From Pseudomonadota bacterium (GTDB lineage Bacteria > Desulfobacterota > Desulfovibrionia > Desulfovibrionales > Desulfovibrionaceae): a stretch of 64,000 nucleotides of DNA. Every line of letters begins with the position of its first letter. The stretch's first letter is position 1. Where the stretch lies: assembly GCA_023403845.1 (NCBI GenBank), contig JAEYDL010000026.1, positions 1 to 64,000 of the forward strand. Reading direction: 5' to 3'. This document shows, piece by piece, positions 1 through 8,396 of this stretch. The translations under genes were made by a program, and so were the position numbers. The notes under the pieces are model-generated. The model was not told where the DNA came from and searched no databases. It saw only the letters and a program-made list of their open reading frames with translations.

Positions 1-131
1 GACCCAAGGGGAATCAGGAATATATCGTATGCCTGAAAAAGGCTGTGGAAAGAATACCCTCCGCATTTGCGGATTTTGGAAACCAAACAGAGAAGGGCGA
101 TGGGGAATAATTTCCTCAATATGAATGTACG

Positions 132-908
132 ATGGAAAAAATAAAGACGATTCAATCTGTTGCACGAGCCGTGGCTATTTTGGAATGTGTGGCTGCGGCA
201 GGCAGCAATGCGGCTTTGGGGCAGATCAGTTCTGAACTTGGGCTGAACAAAAGTACGGTGCATGGTATCGCGGCCACTCTGGAACATCTGGGGTATCTGG
301 CCCGGCATCCCGAAACTGGGCGTTATGCACTGGGCCTCAAGGCTTGGGAACTCGGGCAATCATACGTCGGGAACATCAATATCCTGCATGAAGCCAAGGT
401 CTATATGAGCAACTTGGTCAATAAGTATCAGGATACTGTTCACCTGGGAGTTCTTTCCGACGCAGAGGCTCTGTTCATCCATAAAATGGACTGTTCGCGT
501 ACGGTAGGTATCCGGATCCGTGTAGGCACCCGGACGCCGTTGTACTGTACAGGCACTGGGAAAGCCCTGCTGGCTGCTCTCCCTTCTACTCAGCTGGAGA
601 AGCTGCTCGCCAAAATGGTCTTTGTTCAGTACACCGAAAAGACCATTACGGATACGGAAACGCTGCGCGCTGAACTGCAGACGATTCGGAATCGTGGTTT
701 TTCCATGGATCGGGGGGAATACGAATCTGATCTGAGGAGCGTAGGCGCCCCCATATTCGATCATACAGGGCAAGTGGTGGCCGCCGTTACGCTGGCTGGT
801 TCCGCGCAGAGGCTTTCCGGAGACCGATTGTTCGATATCGCCGCGGATGTACGCGAAACCGCCCGCCTGATTTCCGAGCGGTTGGGCTATCAACCCCCGG
901 CAGCCTGA
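132..908 (+). CDS. IclR-family transcriptional regulator
   Basis: A 258-residue DNA-binding regulator. Residues about 8-60 form the winged helix-turn-helix of the IclR family (SVARAVAILE, then LNKSTVHGIAATLEHLGYL), and residues about 80-250 match the IclR effector-binding domain, including the GTGKALLA stretch near residue 140 and the conserved end region around GAPIFD. IclR proteins usually repress or activate a neighbouring catabolic operon in response to a small ligand; the gene to the left lies outside the window, so the target is unknown. No strong ribosome-binding site precedes the chosen ATG, so the exact start is uncertain. The family call is firm, the ligand is not predictable. Confidence 0.92.
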   Translation: MEKIKTIQSVARAVAILECVAAAGSNAALGQISSELGLNKSTVHGIAATLEHLGYLARHPETGRYALGLKAWELGQSYVGNINILHEAKVYMSNLVNKYQDTVHLGVLSDAEALFIHKMDCSRTVGIRIRVGTRTPLYCTGTGKALLAALPSTQLEKLLAKMVFVQYTEKTITDTETLRAELQTIRNRGFSMDRGEYESDLRSVGAPIFDHTGQVVAAVTLAGSAQRLSGDRLFDIAADVRETARLISERLGYQPPAA

Positions 909-989
909 TCCTTCACGGGAAGGACTTGACTGGATGATATTGAGCGAGTAGAAATTCTATTCGGGCATCTGGACTAATGCCTGCAGATC

Positions 990-1083
990 GGAAGCGTTTC
1001 GTCACCGGTGTGGCGCCCAGTCTTCAAAACTGTTGTACGGTCGAAAGGTCGTAGGTAGGTTCGACTCCTATACGCTTCCGCCA
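990..1083 (+). tRNA. selC: tRNA-Sec (anticodon TCA)
   Basis: A 94-base tRNA with the selenocysteine-specific layout: an 8-base-pair acceptor stem (GGAAGCGT at 990-997 with ACGCTTCC at 1072-1079), a long variable arm (about 1034-1053), the T arm GGTTCGACTCC, discriminator G and encoded CCA. The anticodon loop CTTCAAA at 1022-1028 carries TCA (1024-1026), reading UGA. It implies that the organism makes selenoproteins. No selenoprotein gene was recognised in this window. Confidence 0.96.
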
Positions 1084-1095
1084 CTAGAATATCCT

Positions 1096-1133
1096 AAGTC
1101 TCATAAGGCAGAAAAGCTTTATGAGACTTTTTT
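1096..1133 (+). terminator. Rho-independent terminator of selC
   Basis: AAGTCTCATAA (1096-1106) pairs with TTATGAGACTT (1119-1129) and runs into T residues, 13 bases after the tRNA CCA end. Confidence 0.85.
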
Positions 1134-1741
1134 GATGTATCTGGCCGTCTTTCTTCATAACGGAAACTGGCTGTTTCTTGCGTTTGTTTTGAGAAGGAAA
1201 GGGCAATCTGCTCGGTGCTCTTTTTTGAGCCATATCCCCCTAATCATTTTTTTATAGAGATGAGATCAATCCAAATTCCGTGATGAATGGCTTGGCTATA
1301 TTAGCGTCATTTCTAAATTTCGTGGCATATATCATGCAAATGAATATCAACCCGGAAAAAGTCAACGTGCCATTATCAATCTGTGCCAAAAACACAGCAG
1401 CCATTTAGTATATGGGACTGGAGCGCATTTGAATTACTCCTTTTATCCTATAAAAGGGGCTTAACAGATCGAACATGCCTCCAAAAGTAAGGGCATAGCA
1501 CTGTGTCCTGGAGGAGAAAACTGCCAGAGGGCGGACAGGTTCCTTCATGCGAATATGGAAATGTGAATCCAAGCAGTGTCGCAGAGAGAAGCGGCGGTGG
1601 TGATACGGGCCAGCCATCAAAGCCTGTAAGTCAGAACTGGGAAATTATGCTGGGGTTCAAATGAAGTACGGCAAAAGTCCGGCAGAGAGGAGAGCATGGT
1701 GTTCGCAGGAAAACCTTCCCAGAAATTTTCCGGAACGGTTT
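1134..1741. other. Stretch without a convincing gene downstream of selC
   Basis: No full gene is visible. An open frame from 1264 to 1464 on the + strand (66 codons, beginning right after a TGA, with no ATG and no ribosome-binding site) could be the tail of a decayed gene; its product was not recognised. Positions about 1535-1645 resemble a cobalamin riboswitch (listed separately). An ATG at 1696 has a good AGGAG site 6 bases upstream, but its 68-codon frame runs mostly antisense to the exported protein gene at 1742-2119. The 3' side of selC is a common integration site for mobile DNA, so this may be a scar. Confidence 0.5.
1535..1650 (+). promoter_or_regulatory. Cobalamin-riboswitch-like RNA segment (tentative)
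   Basis: Read by eye, the order of blocks matches a B12 riboswitch: ACAGGTTCC near 1535, GAATATGGAA (1551-1560), GTGAATCC (1563-1570), CAGTGTCGCAG (1574-1584), GCGGCGGTGGTGA (1591-1603), then AGCCTGTAAGTCAGAA (1621-1636). The closing helix CAGGTTC / GAACTGG can form with one mismatch. The usual ACCTGCC end of the B12 box is missing. No intact gene follows on the same strand, so if real it is an orphan or a relic. Confidence 0.35.
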
Positions 1742-2119
1742 TTATTGTTTCAGAGTCGATTCAATTCGGTGTCGAAGTTCGACGGCCTTACGGATATTAC
1801 CTCGAGCATAGACTCTGCCCAGCTGCCATAATTCCCCGATGGCATCCATATAACGCAGTGGAATATTCTTATGCCGGGCAGTCCATCGTTGAAGCCGCCT
1901 GAGCTTGTTTCGCCATGTCCATCCCGGATTTTCCTGGCCACAACCGTAGATGCATCTGCGAAACTCGGCGGTATCCTTAAAATCATCAAGTTCGTCAAGC
2001 AAATCAGCTATCGTTTCGCGCACGGATTCGGCTGATTCGAAATTTTCCCGCGCAAATGTCGTCTGTGGTGCGAGGAGAATGGCCGCCCCCAGAAGGAAAG
2101 GCAAAAGAACAAGTTTCAT
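1742..2119 (-). CDS. Small exported protein of unknown function
   Basis: A 125-residue protein with a clear signal peptide (residues 1 to about 23, LLPFLLGAAILLAPQTTFA, cleavage probably after TFA). The mature part is charged and probably helical, with two cysteines (CIYGCG, residues about 56-61) that could form a disulfide in the periplasm. No family was recognised. It stands alone, convergent with whatever lies downstream of selC and divergent from nifU. The ribosome-binding site is weak. The clean signal peptide and lack of disruption make it likely to be real. Confidence 0.65.
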   Translation of the reverse strand: MKLVLLPFLLGAAILLAPQTTFARENFESAESVRETIADLLDELDDFKDTAEFRRCIYGCGQENPGWTWRNKLRRLQRWTARHKNIPLRYMDAIGELWQLGRVYARGNIRKAVELRHRIESTLKQ

Positions 2120-2516
2120 TTCTGTCTGATACCAGAATTTGGGATGTGGAGCAATGTGCCGGCCTGCAGGAAGAAAACGCGTTCACATGTCGCGTTGGCA
2201 GATGGCCGTGAGGAGGCATGTATGTTGTTATGCACGGCATTGCATGGTCTTTCCATTTGAACTCAACCTGAAAAGATCGGCTATGCAAACAATCAGGTCC
2301 CGGAACCATTCATCTGGGTAATGGCATGGTCTTGACCGGAGCTGGCAGGCGGTGCATAGAATTCCGAAAGGCTGGACAGACGCGAAAAAACGTCATGCCC
2401 CTCTTCCTTTTCTGAGAATTGTACTTATACTGTAAGAAGCCCATTCACATACAATACGATCTTCCTTCGGGATTTCCTCTCCCGGATTTGCGATCGGTCT
2501 TTTTGGAGGACGAATC
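2120..2516. other. Intergenic control region upstream of nifU
   Basis: This gap between the divergent exported-protein gene and nifU must hold promoters for both. No gene was seen. AT-rich sequence around 2410-2460 (TTGTACTTATACTG) is the likeliest nifU promoter zone, but no confident -35/-10 pair or IscR-type site was made out. Confidence 0.4.
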
Positions 2517-3362
2517 ATGTGGGATTATACGGATAAAGTCCGGGAACACTTTCTGAACCCGCGGAATGCCGGGGAACTGCCTGATGCGAACGCCGTAGGT
2601 GAAGTCGGCAGCTTGGCTTGCGGCGATGCGCTTAAACTTTTCCTGAAGATCGATGACAAGGGTGTTATTCAAGATGCTTCTTTCCAGACGTTTGGCTGCG
2701 CCAGCGCCATCGCCTCCAGTTCGGCCTTGACCGAGCTGATCAAGGGCAAGACCGTAGACGAGGCGGTGAAGATCACCAACAAGGATATTGCGACCTATCT
2801 TGGGGGACTCCCAAAGGAAAAGATGCATTGCTCCGTTATGGGGCAGGAAGCTCTGGAAGCGGCCCTGCGCAATTGGCGTGGAGAACCTCCTCTGGAGCAC
2901 GAGGAAGAAGGCAAGCTGGTCTGCAAGTGCTTTGGCGTGACAGATATTCAGATTCGTCGGGCGATTCATGAAAATAATCTGAAGACGGTCGAAGAAATCA
3001 CGAACTACACCAAGGCCGGGGGTGGATGCGGTGAATGCCTTGAGACTATCCAGGAAATTTTGAATGAAGAGCTTGGCAAGCCGCGCTTGAAGGAATTTAA
3101 CCTCAAGCCCAGAGCGGCCATGACTAACGTTCAGCGGATGCAGAAAGTGATGCAGGCTCTGGAAGCGGAAGTAAAGCCGCGTTTGGCTGCTGATGGCGGC
3201 AGCATCGAGCTTGTGGATGTGGATGGGCACAAAGTGGTTGTTGCCCTGAGAGGCCAGTGCTCGAGTTGCCGCTCTCGATCCGTGACTCTCAAGGATCTTG
3301 TAGAAAAGATTCTGCGTGAACAGGTGGAACCTGAAATCGTAGTCGAAGAGGTGAGGGCATGA
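2517..3362 (+). CDS. nifU: NifU-type Fe-S cluster scaffold protein
   Basis: A 281-residue three-domain NifU. Residues 1 to about 125 are the IscU-like scaffold with the cluster-ligand cysteines (SLACGD, FGCAS, HCS). Residues about 135-185 are the BFD-type [2Fe-2S] domain (CKCFGV, then GGCGECL). Residues about 205-281 are the Nfu-like domain with CSSCRSR. It assembles Fe-S clusters in the cytoplasm from sulfur supplied by NifS. A strong site (GGAGG) precedes the ATG, and the stop overlaps the nifS start (ATGA at 3359-3362), so the two are translationally coupled. No nitrogenase gene is near; in this group the pair serves general Fe-S assembly. Confidence 0.96.
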   Translation: MWDYTDKVREHFLNPRNAGELPDANAVGEVGSLACGDALKLFLKIDDKGVIQDASFQTFGCASAIASSSALTELIKGKTVDEAVKITNKDIATYLGGLPKEKMHCSVMGQEALEAALRNWRGEPPLEHEEEGKLVCKCFGVTDIQIRRAIHENNLKTVEEITNYTKAGGGCGECLETIQEILNEELGKPRLKEFNLKPRAAMTNVQRMQKVMQALEAEVKPRLAADGGSIELVDVDGHKVVVALRGQCSSCRSRSVTLKDLVEKILREQVEPEIVVEEVRA

Positions 3363-4519
3363 GCATCATTTATCTCGACAATAATGCGACGACACGGGTG
3401 GCTCCTGAAGTTTTCGAGAGTATGATTCCTTTCTTTACGGAAAAATACGGCAATGCTTCCAGTATGCACACGTTCGGCGGACAGGTAGGAAAAAGCATCC
3501 GTGAAGCCAGAGAAAAAATTGCTGCTCTGTTTGGTGCCTCTCCTGAAGAAATCGTCTTTACGTCCTGCGGTACTGAGAGCGATTCCGCAGCTATTCTTTC
3601 CGCACTGAATTCGCAGCCGGACAAGAGGCATATCATTACTACCAGAGTTGAGCACCCGGCGATTATCGCATTGTGCCAGCATCTGGAAACCAAGGGATAT
3701 GAAGTTACCTATCTCGGTGTGGATGAAAAGGGACGGCTTGACCTTGATGAACTGGCAGGAAGCATGCGAAAGGATACGGCCATCGTTTCCATTATGTATG
3801 CCAATAATGAGACAGGTACCGTCTTTCCCATTGATACCATCGCCGAGATGGTGAGGGAACGCGGCATTCTTTTCCATACCGACGCGGTTCAGGCTGCCGG
3901 CAAGCTGCCGATCGACGTGTCATCCACGCCGATTAATTTCCTCTCCATGTCAGGGCATAAACTGCATGCCCCCAAGGGCATCGGCGTGTTGTATGTACGC
4001 AAGGGAACGCGTTTTATTCCGTTTTTGCGCGGAGGACATCAGGAGCGTGGTCGTCGGGCAGGTACGGAGAACTCTCCGTATATCGTGGGACTCGGAACCG
4101 CGTGCGAACTTGCTCTGAAGCATCAGGAAGAGGAAAATACACGGGTACCGGCCTTGCGCGACAAGCTCGAGGAGGGCTTGCTTGCCGCCATTCCCAATGC
4201 GATCATCAATGGAGACCGGGAGCATCGTCTACCCAATACCTGCAATATCGCTTTTGAATCAGTGGAGGGTGAAGCCATCCTTCTGTTGCTGGATCAGTTT
4301 GGCATTTGTGCCAGCTCTGGTTCGGCATGTACTTCGGGAAGTCTGGAACCTTCCCATGTTCTGCGTGCCATGGGCGTTCCCTTTACCTATGCGCATGGCT
4401 CCATCCGCTTCTCGCTGTCCCGATATACGTCGGAGGCTGAGATCGACTATGTGATCAAAAAGCTGCCGCCCATTATCGAGCGACTGCGTGCAATCTCTCC
4501 TTTTCGTCCCATGAACTGA
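3359..4519 (+). CDS. nifS: NifS-type cysteine desulfurase
   Basis: A 386-residue PLP enzyme that takes sulfur from cysteine and passes it to NifU. The N-terminus has the family YLDNNATT motif, the PLP lysine is K201 in SGHKLHAPKG, and the catalytic cysteine is C324 in SSGSACTSG. Length is normal for the group. It overlaps nifU by four bases. A hairpin follows the stop. Confidence 0.96.
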   Translation: MSIIYLDNNATTRVAPEVFESMIPFFTEKYGNASSMHTFGGQVGKSIREAREKIAALFGASPEEIVFTSCGTESDSAAILSALNSQPDKRHIITTRVEHPAIIALCQHLETKGYEVTYLGVDEKGRLDLDELAGSMRKDTAIVSIMYANNETGTVFPIDTIAEMVRERGILFHTDAVQAAGKLPIDVSSTPINFLSMSGHKLHAPKGIGVLYVRKGTRFIPFLRGGHQERGRRAGTENSPYIVGLGTACELALKHQEEENTRVPALRDKLEEGLLAAIPNAIINGDREHRLPNTCNIAFESVEGEAILLLLDQFGICASSGSACTSGSLEPSHVLRAMGVPFTYAHGSIRFSLSRYTSEAEIDYVIKKLPPIIERLRAISPFRPMN

Positions 4520-4540
4520 TCGGCTTGTTGTTGGTGAAAA

Positions 4541-4565
4541 GTGGGCCTCTCATTGAGAGGTCCAC
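4541..4565. terminator. Hairpin between nifS and the restriction-gene remnant
   Basis: GTGGGCCTCTCA / TGAGAGGTCCAC form a near-perfect hairpin. On the minus strand it is followed by CTTTTC, so it suits termination of the minus-strand remnant better than nifS; it may act both ways. Confidence 0.5.
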
Positions 4566-4649
4566 TATCTAAATTGCTTGCCACAGCACAGCCTTGAAGA
4601 GCTGGCATAGTTCGGTTACTTTTGCGGGTACTGCCTCGGGTGTTACTAC

Positions 4650-6110
4650 CTACCCGTATAATGAGAGTGCGGCCCCAAACGCCAATACAGTTTCATCGCT
4701 GTCCCGACCGGAGATGGCCTTGCCCATCGCTGATTCAATCATGTCGAGAGCTGGATGGCCCGTTGCCGGATGAAATCGTTGAAGGCATTTTGGCGAAGCG
4801 CTTCGATCGGGATGGCGTGGGAGCGGAGGCAAGCATCCAGCGTTTCCGCAGGGACGCCCTTTTTTTCTTCGATGCGTCTGATGTAAATGCTTGGCGCGTC
4901 GCCGCCGAGATATTGGTTGTTTTTTGAGGAAAGCGGCGTTTTATTGATGACGCTGTTCCATTTTTCCTTGGGTAGGGTTCTCGCGCTGCACCATGCCTTG
5001 GAAAAAATATGGTGGATGTCAATGGCGTTATTGAAATAGGGGTTGAGATCGATGGGCGGCCCGGAAACGAAATCCTTGCCCTCCTTTGCATCAGGAGCGC
5101 GGCCAGGCCCTTGTAGGCTGCAGAGCCGCGGGTTTGCAGCGAAAGGAGACGGCGGGGCGCGAAGCTGACATCTTTGATGGTGCGGGGATCGTTTCCGCAG
5201 TCCACTCACGCGACGACATCGGGGAGGTCTTGGCTGAACCGGGCTTCGTTGGCCCCGCCGTAGAGTTCGCCGAAGACCCCGTACCAGTACCAGTGCAGGA
5301 TTTTCTTTTTGATGCTGGCGTTGTCGATGTCGCCGGAGAGACTTGCACAGATGCAGGAAAGGGGGATGAACGGGGTCGCATAGGGGAGGAAGCTTTTCTT
5401 CGGCGAGGAGCTGGGCGGCTTTCTTGAAGCCGTTTTCCAGTTCATCAGCGAATTGCTGGCAGTCGGAAAGCGTCAGTTCCAACACGTCCCTGCGGCTTGC
5501 AGGTGATCGTGCTTGAGCCGGACTGCGCTTTTCAGAAACTCACATACAGGGCGGGCTTTCCAGTCTTCAGGAAGATACTGAATTGGCTGGCGGCAAAGGT
5601 CGCGGTCACGAGTTCAAAAAACGTCAGGGTGACGCCGCCCGTGTTGACCTTTTCAAAGACCTTGCAGACAGCTTCACGGTCGTATCGGCCCCCAGTTCAA
5701 TAACGGGTACTTTGAACTGATGGAAGGGCAGCCACACAGCGTTTTCAAACTGCATCAGGAAAATTGAAGCATCGGCATCGCCGTTGTGATATTGGTTATA
5801 GCCCATTCGCCATTGCATCCGGCGTTCTGAGTTGAAAAGCAGGGATACTGGAAACATTTTCTTTGCGTACTGCTGTTCGAGGTAGAAAGATCCAGTTCGA
5901 CTTTTCGTCCGAAGTCACTGGTGAGGATGAGCTTCTCGGAAACGGAAATAACGGCGTCTTCCCGGTCAACATGGGGGTCAAGGCATTTTTCCATATCCAG
6001 AAAATGGGCGCGCTGTGCCTTTTCTCCCTTATCTGTTTTCGTTTTGACGAGCTTGCCGCTGTATAGGGCGAGATACATGAATGTGAGGCGCTGCCGGTAG
6101 CAGAGTCTTA
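4650..6110 (-). pseudogene. Decayed DUF262/DUF1524 (GmrSD-like) type IV restriction gene
   Basis: Reading the minus strand from about 6110 down to 4650, consecutive pieces of one protein appear in different frames. QRLTFMYLALYSG near 6090-6055 corresponds to the QR-motif of the DUF262 ParB/Srx-like nuclease domain. Then come GRKVELDLST near 5900, MGYNQYHNGDADAS near 5800, VNTGGVTLTFFELVTATFAA near 5640-5580, and GVFGELYGGANEARFSQDLP ending in VVA-stop at 5206. Next are RLLSLQTRGSAAYKGLAALL near 5140 and the DUF1524 HNH-like part DIHHIFSKAWC with NKTPLSSKNNQYLGGDAPSI near 5000-4880. A tail, GKAISGRDSDETVLAFG, is in yet another frame and ends at 4650. Several frameshifts, at least one nonsense codon and a missing N-terminus make it non-functional. 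Intact relatives cut modified (for example glucosylated) phage DNA. Confidence 0.8.
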
Positions 6111-6125
6111 CAGGTGCATATGAAG

Positions 6126-6156
6126 AACCACCGGCATAGCCGGTGGTTTCCTTTTC
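6126..6156 (+). terminator. Perfect GC-rich hairpin with T-rich tail
   Basis: AACCACCGGC (6126-6135), three-base loop ATA, GCCGGTGGTT (6139-6148), then TCCTTTTCTT. It has terminator form on the + strand, but no + strand gene precedes it. It sits at the upstream edge of the restriction-gene remnant and could equally be the end hairpin of a lost mobile element. Confidence 0.5.
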
Positions 6157-6202
6157 TTGCGGGAGAATTCGCGTGTGCCGGTTTTCAGCAATCGAATGGG
6201 AA

Positions 6203-6748
6203 TCAGGAATTGCGGCAGCTTTCAGCGAGAGCGACCATCTGTTGCCTGATTAAATCCTGCAGGCGCGGATCGAGCAGATTGCCATCCTCGTCAAAGCTGT
6301 CGGAGAATGCATTGGAGAATATCTCAGGTGCATTGAGAGGATGAAGATTGAGATAGACGCAGACCTGGCGCAGGTGATACTGGGAACGGGAGGTTCCCAT
6401 CCCGCCGCCTGCGCCCATGATCGCAGCGGGCTTTCCAGAGAGCAGAGAGTTACCTGATTCACGGGAGAGCCAGTCCAAAGCATTCTTCAGTGCGGGAGCC
6501 AGAGAGTAATTGTACTCGGCACAACCAAACACTATAGCGTCCGCGCGCCCTGCTTGTGCTATAAGCTTCTGAACGGATTCCGGTTTGGTCTGAATGTCCG
6601 CATTATAGAAGGGAAGGTCGTTGATGGACGCTATTTCGAAATGCACATTGACCGGCACAACCTGAGCGGCATAGCGCAGCAGGCCCGTATTGCGGGACTG
6701 CCGCCGCAGACTTCCGGAAATGCCGATGAAGTTTATTGTCTTTTCCAT
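6203..6748 (-). CDS. NAD(P)H-dependent FMN reductase family protein
   Basis: A 181-residue flavodoxin-like reductase. The N-terminus FIGISGSLRRQSRNTGLLR is the phosphate-binding loop that holds FMN; FGCAEYNYSLAPALKNALDW matches the family motif PEYNxSxPxxLKNAxDW, and GGGMGTSRSQYHLRQV is the conserved later segment. Such enzymes reduce FMN, quinones, chromate or azo compounds with NAD(P)H in the cytoplasm. The start at 6748 is chosen because GGAGGAAA sits upstream; a longer open frame to 6874 would run into tadA. It lies 61 bases after tadA and is probably co-transcribed with it and the LOG gene. Confidence 0.88.
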   Translation of the reverse strand: MEKTINFIGISGSLRRQSRNTGLLRYAAQVVPVNVHFEIASINDLPFYNADIQTKPESVQKLIAQAGRADAIVFGCAEYNYSLAPALKNALDWLSRESGNSLLSGKPAAIMGAGGGMGTSRSQYHLRQVCVYLNLHPLNAPEIFSNAFSDSFDEDGNLLDPRLQDLIRQQMVALAESCRNS

Positions 6749-6809
6749 GAGTTTTCCTCCATTCCTTCGATGATAGGGGAAATCCTGAAAAAAGGCCATG
6801 AGAAAATGT

Positions 6810-7361
6810 TTATGGAGACAGCCGGGCGGTCCGGAAAAAAGACCGAAGAGACTCCGCGCACTGATTGCCTGCAATTCCCCCCATATGCCAGACGCGATGA
6901 TTCAGAAACGGAAGGTCCAGACCATTGAGGCAGGACTCCACAGCTCCTGCCCGCATATCCGCCGCGCCGTAGACAAGCCCTGCAAGCCGGGCATGAACGA
7001 TGGCCCCCGTGCACATAAGGCAGGGTTCCAGCGTGACTACAAGAACGCAGCGCTCCAGTCTGTAGTTTCCCAGGGCGAGGCCAGCCGAGCGCAAGGCCAT
7101 GATTTCCGCATGGGCGGAAGAGTCTGAACAACCGATGGAGCAATTGTGTCCGCGTCCAAGGATCTTGCCATGTTCGCTTACCACGACTGCGCCCACAGGA
7201 ACTTCGCCATTGGCTTCAGCCTTGTCGGCTTCCTCCAGAGCAAGTTGCATCAATTCTTCCCAGCAGCAGTATCCCGGGGGGGGAGAGGGAATAGGCCCCC
7301 AGGTCGATCCGGCCCGGGGGACGGGAATGCACTGCTCAAAGGACACCGATGCGTTTTCCAT
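6810..7361 (-). CDS. tadA: tRNA-specific adenosine deaminase (TadA)
   Basis: A zinc deaminase that converts adenosine 34 to inosine in tRNA-Arg(ACG). It shows the family signature SAHAEIMALR (zinc His and catalytic Glu) and LEPCLMCTGA (two zinc cysteines), preceded by GEVPVGAVVV. From the ATG at 7361 the protein is 183 residues, slightly longer than the usual 150-170, so a start further in (MQLALEEA) is also possible; an upstream ATG at 7475 would overlap the LOG gene by 55 bases. Minus-strand group with the LOG and reductase genes. Confidence 0.9.
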   Translation of the reverse strand: MENASVSFEQCIPVPRAGSTWGPIPSPPPGYCCWEELMQLALEEADKAEANGEVPVGAVVVSEHGKILGRGHNCSIGCSDSSAHAEIMALRSAGLALGNYRLERCVLVVTLEPCLMCTGAIVHARLAGLVYGAADMRAGAVESCLNGLDLPFLNHRVWHMGGIAGNQCAESLRSFFRTARLSP

Positions 7362-7420
7362 AAGGCCGTCTGTATGCCGGCAGTTCGCTTCATGAAGAGA
7401 GGAATGAGCAACGACTTCGA

Positions 7421-8071
7421 TCAAAGAATAACCCGATGCCGAATTTGCTGGACGATTTCTTCGGGCGTATCGCACAAGGTAATATAGGTGTCGACTTCTT
7501 CGGCGGAAATGAAGCCGTCACGCACCATGGTATTGCGTATCCAGTCAAGCAGGCCGTTCCAGAAATCGCTTTTGTACAGAATGATGGGCAGCGGTTTGAT
7601 CCTTTTGGTCTGAGCAAGAACAAAGGCCTCCGAAAGTTCGTCGATGGTTCCCATTCCACCGGGCATGACCACATATGCAAGGGCGTATTTGACGAACATG
7701 AGCTTGCGCACGAAAAAATAACGATAATCGCTGCGGACCTTGATATAGGAATTGCAGTCCTGTTCGTGAGGAAGATGAATGTGCAGCCCGACGGACATGC
7801 CTCCCGCTTCAGTAGCGCCCTTGTTTGCGGCTTCCATAAGTCCGGGGCCCCCGCCGGTGATCACGCCGTACCCAGCCTCCACCAGCAGCCGGGCAAGTTT
7901 TTCCGTATCCTTGTACAGCACGGTATCCGCACTGGCCCGCGCAGATCCAAATATGGAGACGCAGGGGCCGACTTCGCTCATGGTCTCGAATCCGTCCACT
8001 ATTTCCGCAATGATACGAAACATGCGCCAGGATTCGCTGATCGACAGAAAGTCTATGGGAGGCTGTGTCAT
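7421..8071 (-). CDS. LOG-family protein (TIGR00730; nucleoside 5'-monophosphate phosphoribohydrolase type)
   Basis: A 216-residue Rossmann-fold protein with the two LOG motifs: GGGPGLMEAANKGA and MPGGMGTIDELSEAF (PGGxGTxxE). Members split cytokinin-type or other nucleoside monophosphates to the base and ribose 5-phosphate; they were formerly misnamed lysine decarboxylases. The start at 8071 has a good TGAGGAA site, whereas an upstream ATG at 8173 has none. First gene of the minus-strand group LOG-tadA-FMN reductase. Bacterial substrate unknown; purine nucleotide housekeeping is a plausible role. Confidence 0.9.
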   Translation of the reverse strand: MTQPPIDFLSISESWRMFRIIAEIVDGFETMSEVGPCVSIFGSARASADTVLYKDTEKLARLLVEAGYGVITGGGPGLMEAANKGATEAGGMSVGLHIHLPHEQDCNSYIKVRSDYRYFFVRKLMFVKYALAYVVMPGGMGTIDELSEAFVLAQTKRIKPLPIILYKSDFWNGLLDWIRNTMVRDGFISAEEVDTYITLCDTPEEIVQQIRHRVIL

Positions 8072-8396
8072 AAGGTATTTCCTCAAAAAGGCTGATTGTG
8101 CATGAATGGACGAAGCATACCCCTGTGTTGGCCAGGTGGCAACCATTATGCCGGAAGTGAGGCCCTTTCTCACTGCAATTCAAATAAAATTCGGTCTGGC
8201 ACCACACTTATCCTCTTGTCTTTTACGTGATGTTGCGAGTATGGTCGAATCCTGTTTCGCGTTTCATTGCTTCACCTTCGCAGGTCAATGGATGGTGGAC
8301 GGTATTCAGGAAGGACATGTCTTGAAAACTCCCGACATTACCCTTGCTGCGTTGGCGGTCTGACTGTATGGATAAACGAATTCTCCTGGAGAAGTC
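8072..8396. other. Divergent intergenic region, LOG gene / beta-CASP hydrolase gene
   Basis: No gene supported. It must hold promoters for both divergent units. Short open frames here lack ribosome-binding sites. No clear -35/-10 pair or operator was recognised. Confidence 0.4.

Noticed and set aside
2445..3877. Two minus-strand frames of about 250 codons over nifU and nifS
   Set aside because: Antisense shadows; both sense genes have full catalytic motifs and good ribosome-binding sites.
8106..8363. 85-codon frame in the gap before the beta-CASP hydrolase gene
   Set aside because: No ribosome-binding site and no recognisable product; probably chance.
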